From the NCBI GenBank assembly GCA_016711505.1, contig JADJSV010000020.1, positions 62,001 to 126,000 of the forward strand: 64,000 nt of DNA, in the 5' to 3' direction. Under the pieces are notes generated by a model that did not search any database, was not told where the DNA came from, and saw only the letters and a list, made by a program, of their open reading frames with translations. The DNA is from Bacteroidota bacterium. GTDB lineage: Bacteria > Bacteroidota > Bacteroidia > AKYH767-A > 2013-40CM-41-45. This document shows positions 40,200 to 49,811 of this stretch, one piece after another. The position numbers and the translations under genes were made by a program. The number at the start of each line of letters is the position of its first letter. Position 1 is the stretch's first letter.

Positions 40200-40536
40200 G
40201 TTGATTTTTTTGGAGATTTTTTTTGTTTCGGATTAGGGATATTCGAGTTTTATTTTCTGACTTGAACACTCCTTGGAGTAATACAATTCAACCTCAAATA
40301 TGCGAAATATTTAACGGAAATGCAACATTTAATTGACCTTAAAGCCATTTAATTCGTGAACAACTCCATTTTGAAGGTAAACTATTCCTGACAATGGGTG
40401 AGGGGTGTGTAAATATTCATTCAAGGTCCAGATTCAATATGTTAAGACTTCTATTTTTTTAGAAAATATATAGAAATTCAGTGAGAAATATTATTATTGT
40501 AGTTCTAAAAGAAATGCAAAATCTTCAACAACTATT
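40200..40536. other. Divergent intergenic region, 337 nt
   Basis: It should hold the promoters of two divergent T9SS genes. The nearest candidates are imperfect: CATATTTG on the minus strand (40294-40301) and TATTATTG on the plus strand (40492-40499), each one base off TAnnTTTG. A small palindrome ACTCC-TT-GGAGT lies at 40268-40279. Otherwise AT-rich with no gene or heptad repeat. Confidence 0.45.
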
Positions 40537-41558
40537 ATGATAAAATCAACTACAAAAATCGCTTTGTCTTTACTACTTCTGATATCACTATCGGCAAATG
40601 TAAATGCGCAGTATGTGATACAGTCTACTAATTTACCTGGATCAGGTGATTTATGGGTGAATAAAATTATTACAGATAATGTACAAGAAGGTGGATATGG
40701 TCCCAATCAAATATGGGATTTCAGTGTTCACTTTGTAACACCAAATACTATTTCAGAACAATACACTACCCCTACCGGAACTGCAATCGACCTAACTTTT
40801 CCTACGGCTAACCTGAAATGTTCTTCTGTTTTGGAATCACTGAATATTATTATAAAAATGCTGCTACTAATACGCTTCAGTATCTTGGATATTATAGTAC
40901 AGCAAATGAAGTACATATTTCGAATGCTCAAAATGTTTTAGTTGCACCTTTTGCCTATGGAAATTCATCGTCAAATGCAGCAGTTACCGGAACAGGTTTT
41001 TCCGGATCAACAATTTCAGGAACAGTCTCTGTTGTTGCTGATGCTCATGGTACGATCACAGTTGGTGGAATTACAACAACAAATGTTTTAAGAGTTAGAA
41101 CTGAGTATGCAATAGTGGAGGATTTTGGCGGAGGATTATCCGAAACAATCAGTTTTGTGAAATACGCATGGTATAAACAAGGTCTTCGTGCACCATATAT
41201 GCAGATTATGAACTATGATGCAACTGGAGATATTGCTACTATTAGTCAGAAATTTACTTTGGTAGCAAACGTTACAGTAGGAGTTGATGAACTTTCAAAA
41301 CCAACATTAAGTTTTTCAGTGTTTCCAAATCCTGTAGGTGATACTGCTGAGATTGATATTACGATCGATCAGAATGCTGATATGGCTATTCGCTTAATGG
41401 ATATTGCCGGAAAAGTTGTCATGACTGAGAAAACGTATTATACAAAAGGCACTCACCATTTATCTATGGATGTAAGTAATCTTCCTAAAGGCATTTACAT
41501 TTTATCAATAAAAGGCGGAGCCACTGTTCGCGAAGAACAAATAGTGATCGCAGAATAA
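40537..41558 (+). CDS. Secreted protein with T9SS sorting domain (single-base frameshift)
   Basis: A signal peptide (MIKSTTKIALSLLLLISLSA..NAQ) precedes a domain of about 220 residues with no family I recognise, then a type A T9SS sorting domain (FSVFPNPVGDTAEIDI... GIYILSIKGGATVREEQIVIAE). The reading frame changes at 40816-40818: one extra A gives ...FPTANLKMFFCFGITEYYYKN. The rebuilt protein has about 341 residues. It is divergent from the giant adhesin genes and convergent with pyrG, sharing a terminator with the latter. Confidence 0.82.
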
Positions 41559-41586
41559 GCAAAAAATTTATTCTTACTCAACAAGA

Positions 41587-41617
41587 CAATCCTCCCGGTA
41601 TTTTATCAGGAGGATTG
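41587..41617. terminator. Bidirectional hairpin between the T9SS gene and pyrG
   Basis: CAATCCTCC / GGAGGATTG (41587-41595 / 41609-41617), 13-nt loop, with T-rich flanks. The pyrG stop codon (41606-41608) lies in the loop next to the right arm, so the right arm encodes the C-terminal residues of PyrG. Confidence 0.75.
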
Positions 41618-43222
41618 TTTCGTTTGGTCCATTGCTGCGCGTACGAAACGTACAAAAAGCGGATGCGGACTTTCGACAGTACTTTTATATTCCGGGTGAA
41701 ATTGTACACCTACAAACCACGGATGATTTTTTAACTCAACCACTTCAACCAGGTTGTTGTCCGGATTAATTCCAACCGGAATCATTCCTGCATCTTCAAA
41801 TGATTTTACAAATTTGTTGTTGAATTCATAACGGTGACGATGACGTTCACCGATCTTTTGTTTACCATAACTTGCATACGACTTGGAACCTTTTTGAAGA
41901 ATACATGGATATTCTCCTAAACGCATCGTACCGCCTTTCTTGGTGACTTTCTTTTGTTCTTCCATGATGTCGATCACAGCATGTTTGGTGGTCGGATTCA
42001 TTTCAGTGGAGTGGGCATCTTTCCACCCAATCACATTTCTTGCAAATTCGATCACCGCACATTGCATTCCCAGACAAATTCCCAAAAATGGAATGTTATG
42101 TTCACGTGCGTATTGAATAGCGGTAATTTTTCCTTCAATACCACGATCCCCAAAACCGGGCGCGACTAAAATTCCACTTAGTCCATCGAGTTTAGAGGCA
42201 ACATTTCCTTCATCAATTTTTTCAGAATGGATCCAGTCAAGTTTTACTTTACATTCATTTGCAACACCTGCATGAATGAATGATTCAGCAATAGATTTAT
42301 AAGCATCTTTTAATTCAATATATTTTCCAACGAGTCCGATCCGGACTTCACTCACAGGCTTTTCTAATTTACCTAAAAAGATTTTCCATTGTGTTAGTTC
42401 CGGTTCATGTTGTAAAGGCATTTTCAATTTATTGCAAACAACTTTGTCGAGTTGCTCTTTATACATCAGAAGCGGAACGTCATAAATTGTATCTGCGTCA
42501 ATAGATTCGATCACTGCATTTACATTTACGTTGCAAAATAAAGCGATCTTTCTGCGGATCTCCATAGAGATCGGCTTTTCAGTCCGGCAAACCAGGATAT
42601 CCGGTTGAACTCCTAATTCCAGCAATGCTTTTACGGAGTGTTGTGTTGGTTTAGTCTTTAATTCACCTGCAGCTGCCAGGTAAGGAACTAACGTAAGGTG
42701 AATTGATAATGCAGAACTTCCAAGTTCCCATTTCAACTGACGGACACTTTCAACATAAGGGAGCGATTCGATATCACCAACCGTTCCGCCAATCTCTGTT
42801 ATTACAACATCAAATTCACCTGTATCGCCAAGAAGCTGAATTCTTCTTTTGATCTCATCAGTTATATGCGGAATGATCTGAACAGTTTTTCCCAAAAATG
42901 CACCTTCACGTTCTTTATTGATAACTGTCTGATAAATTCTTCCCGTAGTAACATTATTGGCCTGTGAAGTAGGAGTGTTCAGAAATCGCTCGTAATGTCC
43001 AAGGTCAAGATCTGTTTCTGCTCCATCATTCGTTACAAAGCATTCTCCATGTTCATATGGATTTAAAGTTCCCGGATCCACATTTATGTATGGATCCAGC
43101 TTTTGGATCGTTACTCTATACCCTCTTCCCTGAAGTAATTTTGCCAATGATGCCGAAATGATGCCTTTTCCAAGAGAAGAAGTTACACCACCGGTTACGA
43201 ATATGTATTTTGCTGAAGCCAC
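41606..43222 (-). CDS. pyrG: CTP synthase
   Basis: PyrG aminates UTP to CTP using ATP and glutamine. The 538-residue protein has the N-terminal synthetase domain (KYIFVTGGVTSSLGKGIISASL, LDPYINVDPGTLNPYEHGE) and the C-terminal class I glutamine amidotransferase (GILVAPGFGDRG, catalytic Cys in FLGICLGMQ, HPEYKSTVESPHP). Length is typical. The start is a GTG (43220-43222) in GTG-GCT-TCA. In many Bacteroidota pyrG stands directly upstream of yidC; here both genes have the same orientation but three T9SS genes (two giant, one opposite in strand) lie between them. Confidence 0.96.
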   Translation of the reverse strand: MASAKYIFVTGGVTSSLGKGIISASLAKLLQGRGYRVTIQKLDPYINVDPGTLNPYEHGECFVTNDGAETDLDLGHYERFLNTPTSQANNVTTGRIYQTVINKEREGAFLGKTVQIIPHITDEIKRRIQLLGDTGEFDVVITEIGGTVGDIESLPYVESVRQLKWELGSSALSIHLTLVPYLAAAGELKTKPTQHSVKALLELGVQPDILVCRTEKPISMEIRRKIALFCNVNVNAVIESIDADTIYDVPLLMYKEQLDKVVCNKLKMPLQHEPELTQWKIFLGKLEKPVSEVRIGLVGKYIELKDAYKSIAESFIHAGVANECKVKLDWIHSEKIDEGNVASKLDGLSGILVAPGFGDRGIEGKITAIQYAREHNIPFLGICLGMQCAVIEFARNVIGWKDAHSTEMNPTTKHAVIDIMEEQKKVTKKGGTMRLGEYPCILQKGSKSYASYGKQKIGERHRHRYEFNNKFVKSFEDAGMIPVGINPDNNLVEVVELKNHPWFVGVQFHPEYKSTVESPHPLFVRFVRAAMDQTKQSS

Positions 43223-43292
43223 CGTGCTGATTATTATGCTGTTTAATGAAAAATGTCAAAGAAATTTAATTCAATTTCGTCAACACGGGGTA

Positions 43293-43300
43293 CAAAAGTA
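43293..43300 (-). promoter_or_regulatory. -7 promoter box (TACTTTTG) for pyrG
   Basis: An exact TAnnTTTG on the minus strand, 71 nt before the pyrG GTG. It is paired back to back with the box at 43336 for the divergent PAP2 gene. Confidence 0.55.
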
Positions 43301-43335
43301 CTATTTTAAGTGAGTTAAAAAATTCTTTCTTAAAT

Positions 43336-43343
43336 TAAGTTTG
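43336..43343 (+). promoter_or_regulatory. -7 promoter box (TAAGTTTG) for the PAP2 gene
   Basis: An exact TAnnTTTG on the plus strand, 73 nt before the ATG at 43416. Confidence 0.5.
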
Positions 43344-43415
43344 TGTGATTAAATTGGTTTAAAATCGCTTTTGAAAATCAAAAATCCATGGATTAATTCA
43401 TTATTCTTGCAGCAC

Positions 43416-44342
43416 ATGATAAGATATTTCATTTTAGTATTGTTTTTCTTTTGCGGGAAACTTTGTGCTGATCCGGTTGATACAATTTCCACAAAAACGA
43501 AAAGTGAATTTTGTGTTAGATTGAAAGCTGATTCACTTTTTTCTTTCAAAGCAAAAAGCGGTGTAATTCCTTTTTTCTTTCATAGTATGGGTGCTCAGGC
43601 AACTGCTCCGTTTCACATTAATGGTAAACAGATCCTGAGAACAGCCGGTGTACTTGCATTTACTGCTGCATTGATTCATTTTGATATGGAAATTGACAAG
43701 GTCTTTAAACCATTAAAGGAAAAGAATAAATTTCTGGCAGACTTTACACCTGAATTTACTGAACTTGGAGATTATTATGGTTATGCATTAGTAGCAGGAA
43801 TCGCAGGAGTATCTTTCATTGCTCACGAATATCGTCCGTTTCACACCTCGATACTGGCAGCACAGGCAGCATTAACAGCAGGGATCTGGGTTCGTGCAGG
43901 AAAAATTCTTTCATCCAGAATGCGGCCCGGTGCAACTTATAATGATCCGAACTACAATACCGATCATTGGTTTGGGCCATTCGCACAATTTAATCCAAAG
44001 TACAATCAGGTGAGAGGAGTACCGGCATTTGATGCATTTCCTTCCGGACATACAGCGGCTGCCTTTGCAATGGCAACAATTTTTGCTAAAGAATATAGTG
44101 AATACAAGGCTGTCCCGCCAATTCTATACACTCTTGCAGGATTAGTTGCAGTTTCCCGATTGGTTCAGCATGATCACTGGGCATCAGATCTTTTACCCGG
44201 CGCAGCGATAGGTTATCTTTGCGCTGATCAGGTTTTCAAATATGATAAACAGATCAGAATGGGAAAATCTACAGGTGCATTGAATGTATTTCCTACTTTC
44301 GATCAGGTTCCGCAACTCACGATCCGTTTTGTTCCGAATTAG
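43416..44342 (+). CDS. PAP2-superfamily phosphatase
   Basis: 308 residues from the ATG at 43416, which begins a signal peptide (MIRYFILVLFFFCGKLCA). An in-frame TTG at 43371 is less likely. The three PAP2 motifs are present: K-x6-RP (KILSSRMRP), PSGH (AFPSGHTAAAFA), and S-R-x5-H-x3-D (SRLVQHDHWASD). Enzymes of this family dephosphorylate lipid phosphates such as undecaprenyl diphosphate, PGP or sphingolipid phosphates; with its signal peptide it probably acts at the periplasmic side or outer membrane. Its stop overlaps the TonB receptor stop by 4 nt (convergent). Confidence 0.9.
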   Translation: MIRYFILVLFFFCGKLCADPVDTISTKTKSEFCVRLKADSLFSFKAKSGVIPFFFHSMGAQATAPFHINGKQILRTAGVLAFTAALIHFDMEIDKVFKPLKEKNKFLADFTPEFTELGDYYGYALVAGIAGVSFIAHEYRPFHTSILAAQAALTAGIWVRAGKILSSRMRPGATYNDPNYNTDHWFGPFAQFNPKYNQVRGVPAFDAFPSGHTAAAFAMATIFAKEYSEYKAVPPILYTLAGLVAVSRLVQHDHWASDLLPGAAIGYLCADQVFKYDKQIRMGKSTGALNVFPTFDQVPQLTIRFVPN

Positions 44343-46642
44343 AAATTGAAACTCGCAGCTAAAGTTGGAATTACAGGTAACTGATAAACCTTATTTCCTG
44401 ACAAACGATCTACGTAGAAAATATTTTCTCTGTCATAAACATTAGATGCTCCGGCAGTAATTTCAAGGGAACTTCTTTTCGTAAACTGAAATGTTTTCTG
44501 AATAGAAATATCCAGTCGGTGGAAATAGGAGAGACGTCCTTTATTCAGGTCGCCGTAATATGTTCCGATCTGAGAATTCTGAGAATTGATATTGGATCCA
44601 ATACCTCCGGAAATTTGAGGTATCTCATAGTATCCTTGCGATTGAGTGAATGGAAATGGCGATCCGAAATTCCAACGAACATTTGCCTGCCATGAATCTT
44701 TGTTTCCAAATTTATATGATCCGACAATATTGACATTGTGTCTTCTGTCAAAATTTGGTTCGTATTCTCTTACACCATCATCTCTGGTTACATATCCTAA
44801 TCCGTAAACGACCCAGAGGTAGATTTTTTTATGTTCATATTTAAGTGTTAAGTCAACACCTTTCGCTTCGCCAACTTCAACAATGAAATCTTTCTTCTGA
44901 ATATCCGGTTTGTTTGAATGTAGTTCATCATCAGCAAAGATCTTATCGCGGTTTAAATTTTCAAGCTGGGAAAAGTTTTTGAAATACCCTTCAATGTTCA
45001 TCGTAAGATGAAAAGGGAGATCAATCTCAAATCCTGCTATTAAATGTTCTGCTGTCTGAAGTCTGGAATCGACAGGTTCTCCTTTGAATTCTTTCGGTAA
45101 ATTATCCGAACCGGAAAGAAATCCGTAAAACAAATTCACAACATCTCTGTCAGAAGCAGCTGCAACTAAATTTTGAGAATACATTCCTGCAGCTAATTTG
45201 AATCGAAGTTTTTCTGTTATATTATATTTTGCTCCGATACGTGGCTCAAGTGAGAATTCACTTAATGATGAATAATAATTCAACCGCAGTCCCGGTTCAA
45301 TAACAACTTTTGACCATACTTTTTTATATTTCAAATAAGCAGCAAATTCAGTTGTGTTTTCTGTCTGTTCAAATTTTGTTCCGATAGCATTATTGTATTC
45401 AAAATTAGTTTTAAACCCTAGCATTTCAATTCCATATTTGAATTCATTTTTACCAAGAAAATAATTGAAATTCAAACCAAGATTAAAACCACTGATTGTA
45501 CTGGAACGGTTCAGACCATCGCTTTGCTTCAGGTTTACATTGTAATTCGAATATGCAAAATTCCCATCTATCAAAGTTGATGAGCCACCCGGCAGAAGAA
45601 CAAAATTTGATCCGATTCCTGTAGATTTCCAACCAAGCTTGGCAACATGAAAATAATCTACGTCATCCAGATAATGAAATCCAAAGACATTGAATTTACT
45701 TCCACTGGAACTGTTCATAGAGATCTTACCGTACAGGTCAGTAAAGGTGTAAGGCAATCCTAATGAATCAGCATAAGGATAAAGTGATTTTGAAGTTTTA
45801 TCGAGATAAGAAGTTTTTCCGGAAACGATGAATGAAGAACTACCTTCAGCGCCTTCCGTTTCTTTCTTTAATGGACCTTCAAGAAGGATCTTCGATGTAA
45901 AAGGATTAGCGGCGATCTTTCCGCTCAATCTGTTTTTGTTTCCATCGCGGGTTGTAATATCCATGATCGATGAGATCCTGTCACCATATTCAGCATTAAA
46001 TCCGCCGGTGTAAATATCAGCTCCGCGGATAATATCTGCATCAAGAACAGAATACAGACCAATAGAATGAAATGGATTATAAATGACCATGCCGTCCAGA
46101 AGCAATTTATTCTGAATAGGTGTGCCACCTCTGATATATAATTGTCCACCTTGATCACCGGAAAAGACCACTCCCGGAACAACCTGCAGATATTGTGCAA
46201 GATCGGGCTCTCCGCCAATTGTCGGCACCTGTTTAATTTCTTTCGGTGTGATCTTATTTACTGAAACACGTACATCAGATTTCTTGGCTTCTGTTTCAGC
46301 ACTGATCACAACTTCTTTCATTTCAATCGCCGACTGATTGATATAAAGTTTTTTTGTGATGATTGCGCCGGATGTTATTTCAATATCAGTTCTTAATGTA
46401 TCATAACCTATAGAAGTTACCATTAACAAATATTTGCCCGGAGGAACTTTTGAAATATTAAAGAATCCATCAAGATTTGTTTGCCCGCCATATGTTGTAC
46501 CACTTAAGAATACACTTGTGTAAATTAAAGGTTCAGAATTGTCCTTGTCATAAACAAATCCACGGATCTCACCAAACTGTGCGCTTACATTAAATGCACA
46601 AAGCAGGATGACAAACAAGGTCAGGGAATATCTGTTTTTCAT
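44339..46642 (-). CDS. TonB-dependent outer-membrane receptor
   Basis: 767 residues. A signal peptide (1-21) precedes a carboxypeptidase-regulatory-like domain (about 22-105; GEIRGFVYDKDNSEPLIYTSVFLSG) as in Bacteroidota CPDR receptors. The plug follows (about 120-235; PTIGGEPDLAQYLQVVPGVV, LYIRGGTPIQNKLLLDGM), then a 22-strand beta-barrel with a terminal aromatic residue (ASFNF). It lacks a SusD partner, so it is not a Sus-type glycan system. The substrate is unknown; siderophore, cobalamin or peptide import are the usual roles. There are no further genes in its operon. Confidence 0.93.
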   Translation of the reverse strand: MKNRYSLTLFVILLCAFNVSAQFGEIRGFVYDKDNSEPLIYTSVFLSGTTYGGQTNLDGFFNISKVPPGKYLLMVTSIGYDTLRTDIEITSGAIITKKLYINQSAIEMKEVVISAETEAKKSDVRVSVNKITPKEIKQVPTIGGEPDLAQYLQVVPGVVFSGDQGGQLYIRGGTPIQNKLLLDGMVIYNPFHSIGLYSVLDADIIRGADIYTGGFNAEYGDRISSIMDITTRDGNKNRLSGKIAANPFTSKILLEGPLKKETEGAEGSSSFIVSGKTSYLDKTSKSLYPYADSLGLPYTFTDLYGKISMNSSSGSKFNVFGFHYLDDVDYFHVAKLGWKSTGIGSNFVLLPGGSSTLIDGNFAYSNYNVNLKQSDGLNRSSTISGFNLGLNFNYFLGKNEFKYGIEMLGFKTNFEYNNAIGTKFEQTENTTEFAAYLKYKKVWSKVVIEPGLRLNYYSSLSEFSLEPRIGAKYNITEKLRFKLAAGMYSQNLVAAASDRDVVNLFYGFLSGSDNLPKEFKGEPVDSRLQTAEHLIAGFEIDLPFHLTMNIEGYFKNFSQLENLNRDKIFADDELHSNKPDIQKKDFIVEVGEAKGVDLTLKYEHKKIYLWVVYGLGYVTRDDGVREYEPNFDRRHNVNIVGSYKFGNKDSWQANVRWNFGSPFPFTQSQGYYEIPQISGGIGSNINSQNSQIGTYYGDLNKGRLSYFHRLDISIQKTFQFTKRSSLEITAGASNVYDRENIFYVDRLSGNKVYQLPVIPTLAASFNF

Positions 46643-46765
46643 AAAATAATTTTGGTCGATAAATGTATGTAAAATCGGATTCGAATGTAGAACATTGCAA
46701 CATAAGAATTGTTAAAACACTCCGGGAAAATGAAAAAAAATGGTTAATGATTTGTTAATACAATG

Positions 46766-47167
46766 TCAGCTACCCATTTGTAAGATCAGATCAAATTCTT
46801 CTTTCGTAACAGGCATAACAGAAAGCCGGCTTATTTTGATAAGCAACATGTCTTTCAGTTTTTTTTCTGCTTTGATCATTGATAGACTGATGTACTTTTT
46901 AAGTGGACTTACGGCTACAATTTCTACACTTGACCAAGTATCATCTTCAGCAGTAGGATCCTTATAAAATTCCTTACCGACCTTTGCAATTCCAACAACT
47001 GCAGGTTCTTTTCCGCTATGATAAAAAAGTACATCGTCACCTTTTTTCATTGATCTCAGATGATTTCGTGCTGCGTAATTCCGTACACCATCCCAGCTTA
47101 CAGATTTATCTTTGATCAATTCATTCCATCCGTATTCTTCAGGATCAGATTTTATAAGCCAGGGCAT
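46766..47167 (-). CDS. EVE domain protein
   Basis: A 133-residue protein consisting of one EVE (PUA-like) domain: WLIKSDPEEYGWNELIKDKSVSWDGVRNYAARNHLRSM, then GDDVLFYHSG and a C-terminal RLSVMPVTKEEFDLILQMG. EVE domains bind modified bases in RNA or DNA. Stand-alone bacterial members like this one resemble thymocyte nuclear protein 1 and are thought to recognise modified cytosine-like bases. It is followed upstream by the holA-amn pair; a partial heptad repeat lies between. Confidence 0.9.
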   Translation of the reverse strand: MPWLIKSDPEEYGWNELIKDKSVSWDGVRNYAARNHLRSMKKGDDVLFYHSGKEPAVVGIAKVGKEFYKDPTAEDDTWSSVEIVAVSPLKKYISLSMIKAEKKLKDMLLIKISRLSVMPVTKEEFDLILQMGS

Positions 47168-47191
47168 ATGGGTTGTATTTTGTCAATTGTA

Positions 47192-47232
47192 GGTCGTAAT
47201 TCGTAATTCGAAGCTCGATTCTGATTACGAAT
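47192..47232. repeat. Short heptad inverted repeat, word GTAATTC
   Basis: Two tandem GTAATTC units (47196-47209) with ATTCGTAAT (47199-47207) matched by ATTACGAAT (47224-47232). The weakest of the eight heptad elements. It lies 22 nt past the holA stop codon. Confidence 0.6.
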
Positions 47233-47253
47233 CTCTGATAACTAATATTGTAC

Positions 47254-48300
47254 TTAGTGAAGTATCTTATAAACCAATTCCTTCAATAATTCCCCATCAT
47301 TCGTCTGAGCACTGCTGATTCCTTTTGTACGGGTATCAAATTCGCGGATGAAACTGATGTTTCTGATGCAGGTATCAAGGGTATACGCTCGCGCAGCTGA
47401 TTCGTAGTCTTTGATAAAATAGGGATGAACACCTAAGGCTGCAGCCGGGGTTTCACCTGAGCGGTGATCGACCTGATGAAATTGTAAAACCTTCAGAAAG
47501 TAATTATACAGTTGTGATGTCGTTAGAACAGTAGGATTGCTTTTTGTATTAGCGGCGAAATAATTTACGATCTGATTTGCTTTAAAAATATTTCTTTTTC
47601 CCAATGCACTTTGCAATTCGAAAATGTTGAATTCTTTACTGATGCCAATATTGTCTTCGACCATAGCAGCCGTTATCTCATCACCGGCTTTAAGACTTAA
47701 AATCAGTTTGCTGATTTCATTCGCAATTTTGGAAAGATCATTGCCAAGATACTCAGCCATCATTTTCGTAGCAGCCGGACCAATTCTATAGCCTTGAGAA
47801 AGCACATAGCCATTGATCCAGTCCGGTAATTGATTATCGTAAAGTTTTTTAGATTCGAAAAGCAGAGCATTCTTGTCAATTGTTTTTGCAAGTTTTGTTC
47901 GCTTGTCAAGTGTTTTATACTTAAAACAAAAAACCAGTATTGTAGACTGCGTAGGTTTAAGAATATACTCCAGCAAAGGATCTTTTGCATCTTTATCTTT
48001 GCCTTTATCCTTTTCTTTTTCTTTGCTGATCAGACTTTTCATATCCTGCGCTTCCTTCACAATTACGACCTGATGAGTCGACATCATTGGATAACGCTTT
48101 GCATAAGAGATCAGCGTCGGTACATCAACATCTTTTCCATAAAGAACAGTCTGATTGAATTCTTTTTCGCTTTCGCTCAGAATATTTTTTTCGATATAGT
48201 CAGAGATCTGATCAATGTAAAAAGGTTCTTCACCCTGCAAAAAATAAACAGGACGAAAGATTTTTTTCTTTAGTTCATTGATGATTTGATCGGTACTCAT
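47254..48300 (-). CDS. holA: DNA polymerase III subunit delta
   Basis: A 348-residue clamp-loader delta subunit. The N-terminal segment PVYFLQGEEPFYIDQISDYIEKNIL and the motif YPMMSTHQVVIVKEAQDMK are typical, followed by helical domains (LAEYLGNDLSKIANEISKLIL-like and FELQSALGKRNIFKANQIV) and LKVLQFHQVDHRS near the end. With DnaX and delta-prime it opens the beta clamp. It lies 23 nt after amn and is likely co-transcribed with it. Confidence 0.93.
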   Translation of the reverse strand: MSTDQIINELKKKIFRPVYFLQGEEPFYIDQISDYIEKNILSESEKEFNQTVLYGKDVDVPTLISYAKRYPMMSTHQVVIVKEAQDMKSLISKEKEKDKGKDKDAKDPLLEYILKPTQSTILVFCFKYKTLDKRTKLAKTIDKNALLFESKKLYDNQLPDWINGYVLSQGYRIGPAATKMMAEYLGNDLSKIANEISKLILSLKAGDEITAAMVEDNIGISKEFNIFELQSALGKRNIFKANQIVNYFAANTKSNPTVLTTSQLYNYFLKVLQFHQVDHRSGETPAAALGVHPYFIKDYESAARAYTLDTCIRNISFIREFDTRTKGISSAQTNDGELLKELVYKILH

Positions 48301-48323
48301 TGATCCTTTCTACTTAAGTCGGG

Positions 48324-49094
48324 TTAAAAGCGGAGGTGCTTTACAGTTAAGCCGTTATTCTTTAATTCATTCAAAGAGTCGATGCCAATCACAAGATGAT
48401 TGTTAACATACGATTCTGTCACTTTCTTGTCGCTGTCTGCGGTTTTTACACCGGTAGAAATCATTGGTTGATCAGAAACAAGAAGCAAAGCACCGGTTGG
48501 AATTTTATTATGAAATCCTGCAACGAAAATAGTCGCTGTTTCCATATCAATTGCCATCGAGCGGGTACTTTCAAGGTATTTTTTGAATTCTTTGTCATGT
48601 TCCCACACCCTGCGATTCGTAGTAAAAACTGTTCCTGTCCAGTAATCCATGTCATGATTCCTGATGGTAGTGGATACAGCTTTTTGCAGGTTAAAGGCCG
48701 GTAGCGCCGGAACTTCAGGTGGGAAGTAATCGTTGGATGTTCCTTCGCCGCGGATAGCAGCGATTGGGAGAATGAGGTCACCCACTGCATTTTTCTTTTT
48801 TAATCCACCGCATTTCCCAAGAAATAAAGCAGCCTTCGGATTAATTGCTGATAACAGATCCATGATCAATGCGGCATTCGGACTACCGATTCCGAAATTG
48901 ATAATTGTGATTCCATTACAGGTTGCATTCGGCATAGGCTTGTCTAAACCGTTGATTGGCACATTATTCCATTCAGAAAACAGTTTTACATAATGATGGA
49001 AATTGGTCAATAAAATGTAATCACCAAAATCGTTTAATGCCGTTCCGGTATATCTTGGAAGCCAATTGTCGACTATGTCTTTTTTATTATTCAT
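48324..49094 (-). CDS. amn: AMP nucleosidase
   Basis: A 256-residue member of the phosphorylase superfamily: NFGIGSPNAALIMDLLSAINPKAALFLGKCGGL, ILPIAAIRGEGTSNDYFPPEVPALP, and the AIDMETATIFVAGF motif with the nucleoside-binding Met-Glu. It hydrolyses AMP to adenine and ribose 5-phosphate. This short form lacks the N-terminal regulatory domain of the E. coli enzyme and is the usual one in Bacteroidota. Divergent from the HSDR_N gene, only 24 nt apart. Confidence 0.9.
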   Translation of the reverse strand: MNNKKDIVDNWLPRYTGTALNDFGDYILLTNFHHYVKLFSEWNNVPINGLDKPMPNATCNGITIINFGIGSPNAALIMDLLSAINPKAALFLGKCGGLKKKNAVGDLILPIAAIRGEGTSNDYFPPEVPALPAFNLQKAVSTTIRNHDMDYWTGTVFTTNRRVWEHDKEFKKYLESTRSMAIDMETATIFVAGFHNKIPTGALLLVSDQPMISTGVKTADSDKKVTESYVNNHLVIGIDSLNELKNNGLTVKHLRF

Positions 49095-49099
49095 AAATT

Positions 49100-49107
49100 T
49101 ATATTTG
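49100..49107 (+). promoter_or_regulatory. -7 promoter box (TATATTTG) for the HSDR_N gene
   Basis: An exact TAnnTTTG only 12 nt before the TTG start at 49119, implying a leader of a few bases or a leaderless message. The upstream promoter part would lie inside amn. Confidence 0.55.
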
Positions 49108-49118
49108 TAAAAAAAATC

Positions 49119-49598
49119 TTGCAGCTACCCCGATTAAATTTTCCTGATTATTCCTTTAAACTCCAGCGGTCATCCGATGAACGGCAAAGTTTAAAAATTT
49201 TTGACATAATCCGTAAAAAATATGTTAGTCTGACTCCGGAAGAGTGGGTGCGACAACATCTTCTACATTTTCTTGTGAATGAACGGAAGTTTCCTCAATC
49301 TTTGGTCAGTGTTGAAAAAAAGTTGCTAATAAACTCACTGGAAAAACGAACTGACGTCGTAATCTATTCATCCTCACTGAAACCCATATTACTTGCAGAA
49401 TGTAAGGCTCCCAAAATTGCATTGACTCAGGCCGTATTCGATCAAGCTGCCAGGTACAATATGACCCTGAATGTTGCATACTTTTTAATAACAAACGGAC
49501 TGGAGTCGTTCATCTGCAAAATCGATCATTCGACTCAGTCATATGCGTTTTTGAAGGATATTCCTAGTTATGAGGAGCTTAAGTTGTCTCATTCGTAA
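49119..49598 (+). CDS. Orphan HSDR_N-domain protein (restriction-like nuclease fold)
   Basis: A 159-residue protein with the type I restriction R-subunit N-terminal domain (HSDR_N_2): VRQHLLHFLVNERKFPQSLVSVEK, TDVVIYSSSLKPILLAECKAP. The D-x(n)-E-x-K pattern (RTDVVIY ... LAECKAP) is the PD-(D/E)xK nuclease core. No helicase, modification or specificity subunit is nearby, and I recall the same stand-alone gene beside holA/amn in many Bacteroidota, so I treat it as a conserved housekeeping-type nuclease rather than a defence system. The start is a TTG (49119-49121). A heptad repeat follows 15 nt after the stop. Confidence 0.85.
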   Translation: MQLPRLNFPDYSFKLQRSSDERQSLKIFDIIRKKYVSLTPEEWVRQHLLHFLVNERKFPQSLVSVEKKLLINSLEKRTDVVIYSSSLKPILLAECKAPKIALTQAVFDQAARYNMTLNVAYFLITNGLESFICKIDHSTQSYAFLKDIPSYEELKLSHS

Positions 49599-49612
49599 TT
49601 GATGAATTGATA

Positions 49613-49708
49613 CAGGTTTTAGGTTACACGTTTTCAGGTTTACAGGTTTCAGGTTTCAGGTTACAGGTTGCCAACCTGTTAACCTGCCAACCTGTTAACC
49701 TGTTAACC
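49613..49708. repeat. Heptad/octad inverted repeat, word CAGGTTT
   Basis: The left half has about eight units of CAGGTTT/CAGGTTA/CAGGTTG (7-8-nt steps). The right half has five CCAACCTG/TTAACCTG units with an 8-nt step. The arms meet at GTTG|CCAAC. It uses the same word as the element at 27933 but is longer and less regular. It lies directly downstream of the HSDR_N gene. Confidence 0.88.
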
Positions 49709-49811
49709 ACACACCCCCTCCAATTCAAATGACACTCCCTTGACTATCCCTACTTTGTTCGTGTTAAAAATGGTACTACATTGTGCCCTACATCAGTAAC
49801 TTAAACTCATC

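Noticed and set aside
49119..49598. Restriction-modification defence locus
   Set aside because: Only an HSDR_N-domain gene is present, with no hsdM, hsdS or helicase. I treat it as a conserved orphan next to amn/holA.
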